This document shows, piece by piece, positions 59,570 to 64,000 of a stretch of 64,000 bases of DNA. Origin of the DNA: Medicago truncatula (Eukaryota > Streptophyta > Magnoliopsida > Fabales > Fabaceae); NCBI RefSeq assembly GCF_003473485.1, contig NC_053042.1, forward strand, positions 1,438,501-1,502,500, given 5' to 3'. Each line of letters starts with the position of its first letter. The first letter of the stretch is position 1. The position numbers and the translations under genes are program-made. The notes beneath the pieces were generated by a model. The model saw only the letters and a program-made list of their open reading frames with translations. It searched no databases and was not told the origin of the DNA.

Positions 59570-60470
59570 ATATTTTGAAGTTGGAATTTTGGTGCCTTTT
59601 TGGGCTACGCTTAGGAGGGGTGCAACCCTCAGCCTACTACGTTGTTATCTAATTGTAAATTGATTATAATTTGCCTTTGATTTGATATTTCTATAGTCAA
59701 TTTTCTCAACTGCACAACAGTTCGCAATTTCAGTTCAAAACTGAACTATTCATTTGTTTCTTTTTTAATGTAGCAATTTCATTTCTAGTTTCGATTAGAC
59801 AATGAAATTTTTTGTCAAACTTTGGCAATAAATTGTTAAGGAGGCACCAATATTTGAAACTTTTTTTGAAGGAGCCAGCATTGGAAACTTGGGACGGTTT
59901 TAAAACTTAATGCTAAGGTTTTTTTAGTTGGTTACAAATTCTAGTGGAATAAATCATCAAAATAGTCTCCAACTGTCCTGAACACAACTAGTTAGTGAAA
60001 ATACCACATGAGTACTAATAACATTAATTAACAAACAATCTGAAACACTTCTTTGTGTAGAAACTTAAACCATTGGAAGAAGGCGCCGTCTCCGGTACGC
60101 GATGGCCATGGGTCACGTACTGTGCGAGATAAGCTTTTTATTTTGTTTACCTGCATGTGTAGGTTTTGTACAGTGTTACTACCTATTGCAGAGGGTTAAT
60201 TTATTACAGAAATTATTATTCCAAACTTACATTACCACCAAAATTACAAGGGCAATTTCGATAATCTTGTTTTTGAGATTCAGGCTTTATGCTCTTGATC
60301 TGTTATGCTTAAAAAAATCCCAACTTGCACACTACTCAGTCTTTCAATCCAAGCCAGCATTGGAAACTTAGTGTTAATATACATACTAATGATTGATTTA
60401 AACTACAACAATATAGGAAGGTGAGGATAAACAAGTTTGCATAAAAAATCTGAATGAGAATCTAAATAAG

Positions 60471-60514
60471 AACAATGAATGAAAATTCTACCAGAGATTG
60501 CAAAGGACCAAAAA
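60471..60514. repeat. Direct repeat, copy 1 (second copy at 63868)
   Basis: The phrase aacaatgaatgaaaattcta, then ccagagattgcaaagga recurs at 63868-63911 with three substitutions. The nearby caaacctaaatcttaaaat also recurs at 63967-63985. Confidence 0.7.
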
Positions 60515-61074
60515 TATTTCAAACCTAAATCTTTTTTTTTTGAACAAGTTCAAACCTAAATCTTAAAATTAAACTTTAGGTTTTTTCAAAAAAAAAAAAA
60601 TTAAACTTTAGGTGAAACACATCAATTAGGTCATACACAGAAGTTTAAGTGATGGCAGAGGAAGAAAAACTCAATTTCTACAAAAATTCTACATCCCTTC
60701 CACAACAAAAATAATATATGATTATCAAAAGGAAGAAAAATTAGTCTTACAGTACTAAAAATTACTTCATGTTTCTGATATAGTAGATGATCTTTTTGAT
60801 TTGATGAATGAATTGGGTTATTTGACTATTTTTTATATAGCAGAATTTTATTTGTCAAATAAGACTGCGGAATTTTGCTGATGCGGAATTGTGTACCAAA
60901 TACCATTCGGCAGAATTTTTGTTAATGCAGAATCTTTCTTTGTATTTACCAAGAGTTTGAGCATTGAAAATAATGTACTTCTGCTGTTATGTATAATAAC
61001 AATGAAGAAAATTACACTCCAATGGCAATAAACGAAGAGTTTGCTCTCAATTACATATAACCATGGCAAAGCAA

Positions 61075-61262
61075 TGCTAGGGACACTCTCATTTCAACAC
61101 TCTCTAACACTCACTCTCTTATTGGATTAAACTAGTGTATGTTTCATCACTTTAAGTGGAACCTATTTCCAATGTGTGAGACCCACCTTGATTTAAACAA
61201 ATAATGAGGTGAGTGTTTGAGAGTGTTGACAAGAGAGTGTTGACAAGAGAGTGTTGCTAGCA
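61075..61262. mobile_element. MITE, aacactcac family
   Basis: The left arm (tgctagggacactctcattt, then caacactctctaacactcac) pairs with the right arm (gtgagtgtttgagagtgttg...gagagtgttgctag). The right arm has gained tandem copies of gacaagagagtgtt. It is related to 38653-38831. Confidence 0.65.
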
Positions 61263-61611
61263 CTACTCAACCATGGTATATAACTTATATCAAACCAATA
61301 TCACAATACAAACTATCACAACACAGAATACAATCCCAATGAACATCATTACAATATAAAATAGAACTTGATTGCAATATAATGTTGTGAATCAAATCAT
61401 AAATTTAAAATAGAAATTACAATTGTTTTTGCAAACTACATTACTTATACTATCTACAAGTATGACTATTCTAGTTGAAATGTATTTCTTCTTCACTTTG
61501 TTTGCTACTTTAAAATAGTAATCAAACTCAAAATGTCCTATCCCATTGTGCTTCTTCTCCCACTTTGCTTCTTTAGTGTACTACCAATAGCAAGTTCATA
61601 TTACAAACACA

Positions 61612-61905
61612 TCAGCTGCAGAATTTGCAAAATTTGTATGTACAACCACTGCAAAAAAAATCTTCATAAAGATTAATTAGATCATTAGTTAAAATCAAGA
61701 CCGGGTTATTAATAAAATAAAATAAATTGAAATTCAAAATCAGATCCAATATCCCACAACTCTCCAGAAATCGCAAAGAAAAAGAATAGAGATCAAAATC
61801 AGATTCAAAATCATTCAGAACATTCAAAACCCATCCTGCATCGTTCACAATGGCCGCCGATTCACTATCGTCAGAAACTAGATGAACTAGATGTGGCATA
61901 TTCAA
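61612..61905 (-). other. Unrecognised open frame, 97 codons
   Basis: The frame reads MNMPHLVHLVSDDSESAAIV at its start, is acidic and hydrophobic in turns, and ends in a Cys-rich tail (CSGCTYKFCKFCS). A possible splice acceptor (ttttttgcag) interrupts the tail, so the true exon may end earlier. I know no family that it fits; it may be non-coding. Confidence 0.15.
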
Positions 61906-62295
61906 ACCAATGACATCCTCTTACCAAGAACCAGAACAAGGATCATCATACAGAATGAATTGATGAGCTAATCTTAAAAAAATGTTAGAAAATCGTATAC
62001 AAGAAAAGATTCAGAAAGGGGTCGATAAAGTGAGTGGTTGAATTTAAGAGGTCAGAGAATCGTCAGCGTCGTTGAATTAGTGATGGTGGTTTTCAGCATG
62101 GAAGAGTGATGCAGGGAGGAAAGTTGAGAGTATAAGGGTTTCAATGGAGAGAAAGAGAAACATGTTAGTGAGAGGAAAGTGAAAAGAGTGAGTCACTAAA
62201 ATGAAATCATCTCATTTAATCCAAGGGTCATTATTTCACCCTCTCATTATAAATGTCCTCACATTTGATACATCCAATATATATATATATATATA

Positions 62296-62419
62296 GGGTT
62301 TTGCTAGAAGCCACCCATGAATGTGTCTTTTAGCAACCCACACCTCAAGGTGTGATTTCCACTTTTTAGTTATAGCTTTTCTAAAAGACACCTTCATAAA
62401 AGGTGTCTTCTAGCAAAAC

Positions 62420-62420
<1 letters not shown>
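62296..62420. mobile_element. Small MITE inserted in a TA microsatellite
   Basis: The ends agggttttgctagaagccac and gtgtcttctagcaaaaccc are inverted repeats, with an inner inverted pair around aaaagacacctt and aaggtgt. (TA)n lies on both sides, fitting a TA-targeting element. Confidence 0.6.

Positions 62421-62482
<62 letters not shown>
62421..62482. repeat. TA microsatellite, about 31 units
   Basis: An uninterrupted run of alternating T and A directly follows the MITE and directly precedes the 3' end of snoRNA copy 1. Confidence 0.95.
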
Positions 62483-62484
<2 letters not shown>

Positions 62485-62575
62485 CAATGGAATCAGAGAA
62501 CTTTGAAGGCATGTATGAAACAAGAGATCTACATCAGTTTCAGACAAAAATTTGCTTCATCATTTTGCTTTGCTG
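62483..62575 (-). ncRNA. Box C/D snoRNA, copy 1
   Basis: On the minus strand: 5' stem agcaaagcaa, box C ATGATGA (62557-62563), box D' CTGA (62540-62543), box D CTGA (62493-62496), 3' stem ttccattgct. The 13 bases before box D (ccttcaaagttct) are complementary to agaactttgaagg, which I recall as a conserved part of plant 25S rRNA. By the box D + 5 rule the methylated base would be the C of AGAAC. Its 3' stem matches less well than that of copy 3. Confidence 0.75.
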
Positions 62576-63202
62576 ATTGAAAACTTTGCAGGCACCTAAT
62601 AGTGTGCGTTAATGCAACTTGATCGCCCAACTTAGTCCTCAAGAAAAAATGGAAGTATATTTTCATAAATTAAGGGACCAAGTTGTGTTAACTTACATAA
62701 GTTATGACTAAATTGATCAGTTTTAACTTGTACATGGTGCAAGACCAACTTAATTGTGCGTGTTAGACAAAGCCTTGTAAAGAATATCCCTCACTAGAAA
62801 AGTAGGATTATAATCCCAAATGTCAAGCCCAGTTTTACTTCACTTGTCATAAATACAAATAAAGCATGATAAAACTAGAGCAAATTTTTTGCTGCACCAT
62901 GCTCGTGTAATCTGACAGATTAATGCAACATCAGACTAAGAAATTTGGTGCCTACATTCATTTTTAAAACAACTCGATCCTTTACTTTATCTTACATATT
63001 AGAACCCAAACCTTGCATAATACATCAAATTCAAATCAACTTGGTAAATGATATGTGAAAATAACTAAATTCTAACCAATAATAACAAGGATGAAACCTT
63101 TGATTAGTTAAACATGTAAACATAATTAATCTTTCCCAAAAAGCTCAAGCAGTTCATAAAAGAACTCAAAAAGTGGTAAATTACAGTTGCTAATAGAAAA
63201 CC

Positions 63203-63290
63203 AGCAAAGCAATCAGAGAACTTTGAAGACCATTTCAATAAGGAATCCACATGATATTCAGATCTTAAAACCTCATAATTTTGCTCTGCT
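63203..63290 (-). ncRNA. Box C/D snoRNA, copy 2 (degenerate box C)
   Basis: On the minus strand: 5' stem agcagagcaaa, box C-like ATTATGA (63273-63279), D' CTGA (63258-63261), box D CTGA (63213-63216), 3' stem ttgctttgct. The guide cttcaaagttct next to box D is kept although the rest has diverged from copies 1 and 3. The imperfect box C makes it a possible pseudogene. Confidence 0.6.
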
Positions 63291-63452
63291 TTCAACAAAA
63301 AACAAAAGACACGACACGACGCATTTTATAAAGACTTAACATCAACTAAAATAACAGGTATACATATTAGATCAAGACAATGTCACAAACCAATATAACT
63401 ATAAAAACAAAACGAGCTGAAAATTTACGTAAAAAAAATAAAATAGAAATTA

Positions 63453-63473
63453 AAACCCTAAAACTATATAAAG
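63453..63473. promoter_or_regulatory. Telo-box and TATA-like motif between snoRNA copies 2 and 3
   Basis: AAACCCTAA (63453-63461) is followed by TATATAAAG (63465-63473). Telo-boxes are common in promoters of plant snoRNA and ribosomal protein genes. The TATA reads best on the plus strand, opposite to the snoRNAs, so its role is uncertain. Confidence 0.3.
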
Positions 63474-63521
63474 GGGGACACAAATAAAAGGTTGAATGAA
63501 ACAATCAAAATATATAAAACT

Positions 63522-63617
63522 AAGCAAAGCTATCAGAGAACTTTGAAGGTATGTATGAAACAAGAGATCCACATCAATTTCAGACAAAAAAAATTACTTC
63601 ATCATTTAGCTTTGCTA
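63522..63617 (-). ncRNA. Box C/D snoRNA, copy 3
   Basis: On the minus strand: 5' stem gcaaagcta (63607-63615), box C ATGATGA (63599-63605), D' CTGA (63580-63583), guide ccttcaaagttct, box D CTGA (63533-63536), 3' stem tagctttgc (63524-63532). The terminal stem is a perfect 9-bp pair. All parts of a box C/D snoRNA are in order with usual spacing and size (about 96 bases). This is the best of the three copies and the most likely to be functional as a 2'-O-methylation guide for 25S rRNA. Confidence 0.82.
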
Positions 63618-63867
63618 GTTGAAATGAAAAATTCATTTATCTGCAAAATCCATTGTACTATATGACATATTCACCGAGATAATTTGGCAATTTTTTTATA
63701 AAATAAATAATAATATGCATAATGGGTTATAAAAAAAACTCAGATCTACACCCAAAAGCATGAAATTAAATTGCCATGACTAAATATTGCACCTATAAAA
63801 CCTTCTCGTAATTTCCTTGACATTAAACTTTAAGATGCAAGGGGCTACGTGGTGCATCATGATTGAA

Positions 63868-63911
63868 AACAATGAATGAAAATACTACCAGAGGTTGCAA
63901 AGGATCAAAAA
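63868..63911. repeat. Direct repeat, copy 2
   Basis: It matches 60471-60514 with three substitutions. The right edge of the window cuts off what follows, so the extent of the duplication cannot be judged. Confidence 0.7.
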
Positions 63912-64000
63912 CAACTATGGGAATGGTTTCACAGGTCTATACAAAAAAAAAAAAAAAAAAAAAAATCAAACCTAAATCTTAAAATCAGAGTTTAGAGTAG

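Larger units (their letters stand above)
59570..62282. other. Intergenic region between U1 and the snoRNA group
   Basis: It contains a short U1-like phrase (59609-59624), a block repeated at 63868 (60471-60514), a MITE (61075-61262) and AT-rich filler. A minus-strand frame at 61612-61905 (97 codons) preceded by a pyrimidine-rich leader at 62050-62170 is the only hint of a gene; I do not recognise it. Confidence 0.35.

Noticed and set aside
1-64000. CRISPR array, bacterial operon or prophage
   Set aside because: No regularly spaced short repeats, and the spliced genes show eukaryotic nuclear DNA.

Overview
This is a nuclear plant sequence: AT-rich, with short exons bounded by GT..AG introns, many small inverted-repeat elements (MITEs), tRNA-derived SINEs and degenerate transposons. 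The protein families (OXS3-like, CBSPPR1, plant calmodulin-binding, ADA1, P3A proton ATPase) and the style of the SINEs and MITEs suggest a eudicot, probably a papilionoid legume of the Medicago type. The species is an inference.

Layout. 1-2.2 kb is a direct tandem duplication, each copy carrying its own insertions. 2.5-3.6 kb holds a two-exon OXS3-like stress gene (+). 7.6-13.5 kb holds an 11-exon PPR-CBS fusion gene, CBSPPR1 (+). It converges on a single-exon calmodulin-binding-domain gene at 14.9-16.4 kb (-) that contains four 26-residue repeats. 16.4-24.2 kb is intergenic and dense in MITEs. 24.2-28.5 kb is a RING-H2 E3 ligase gene (+) with a long intron in its 5' leader. 30.7-44.8 kb is a large inverted duplication: two ADA1 (SAGA subunit) genes, 420 residues each, point away from each other. 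The spacer between them carries a Mutator-like element with an 11-bp target duplication. 44.8-51 kb is transposon-rich. 51.1-57.4 kb is a complete 15-exon plasma-membrane H+-ATPase (+) whose C-terminus ends Tyr-Ser-Ile instead of the usual Tyr-Thr-Val.

The right end holds non-coding RNA genes. A full-length U1 snRNA with its upstream sequence element, TATA box and 3' box lies at 59.3-59.6 kb (+). Three related box C/D snoRNAs lie at 62.5-63.6 kb (-). They share a guide next to box D that is complementary to a conserved segment of 25S rRNA.

The genes do not form one pathway. Several touch RNA processing or gene expression (U1, snoRNAs, ADA1, probably CBSPPR1), but as ordinary neighbours in a eukaryotic genome. 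The points most worth a second look are the snoRNA trio, the altered regulatory tail of the H+-ATPase, the inverted ADA1 pair with a hairpin present in only one arm, and the Mutator-like element carrying PB1-like and antisense GRF zinc-finger fragments. All exon structures were built by eye from reading frame and splice sites and have not been checked against transcripts.
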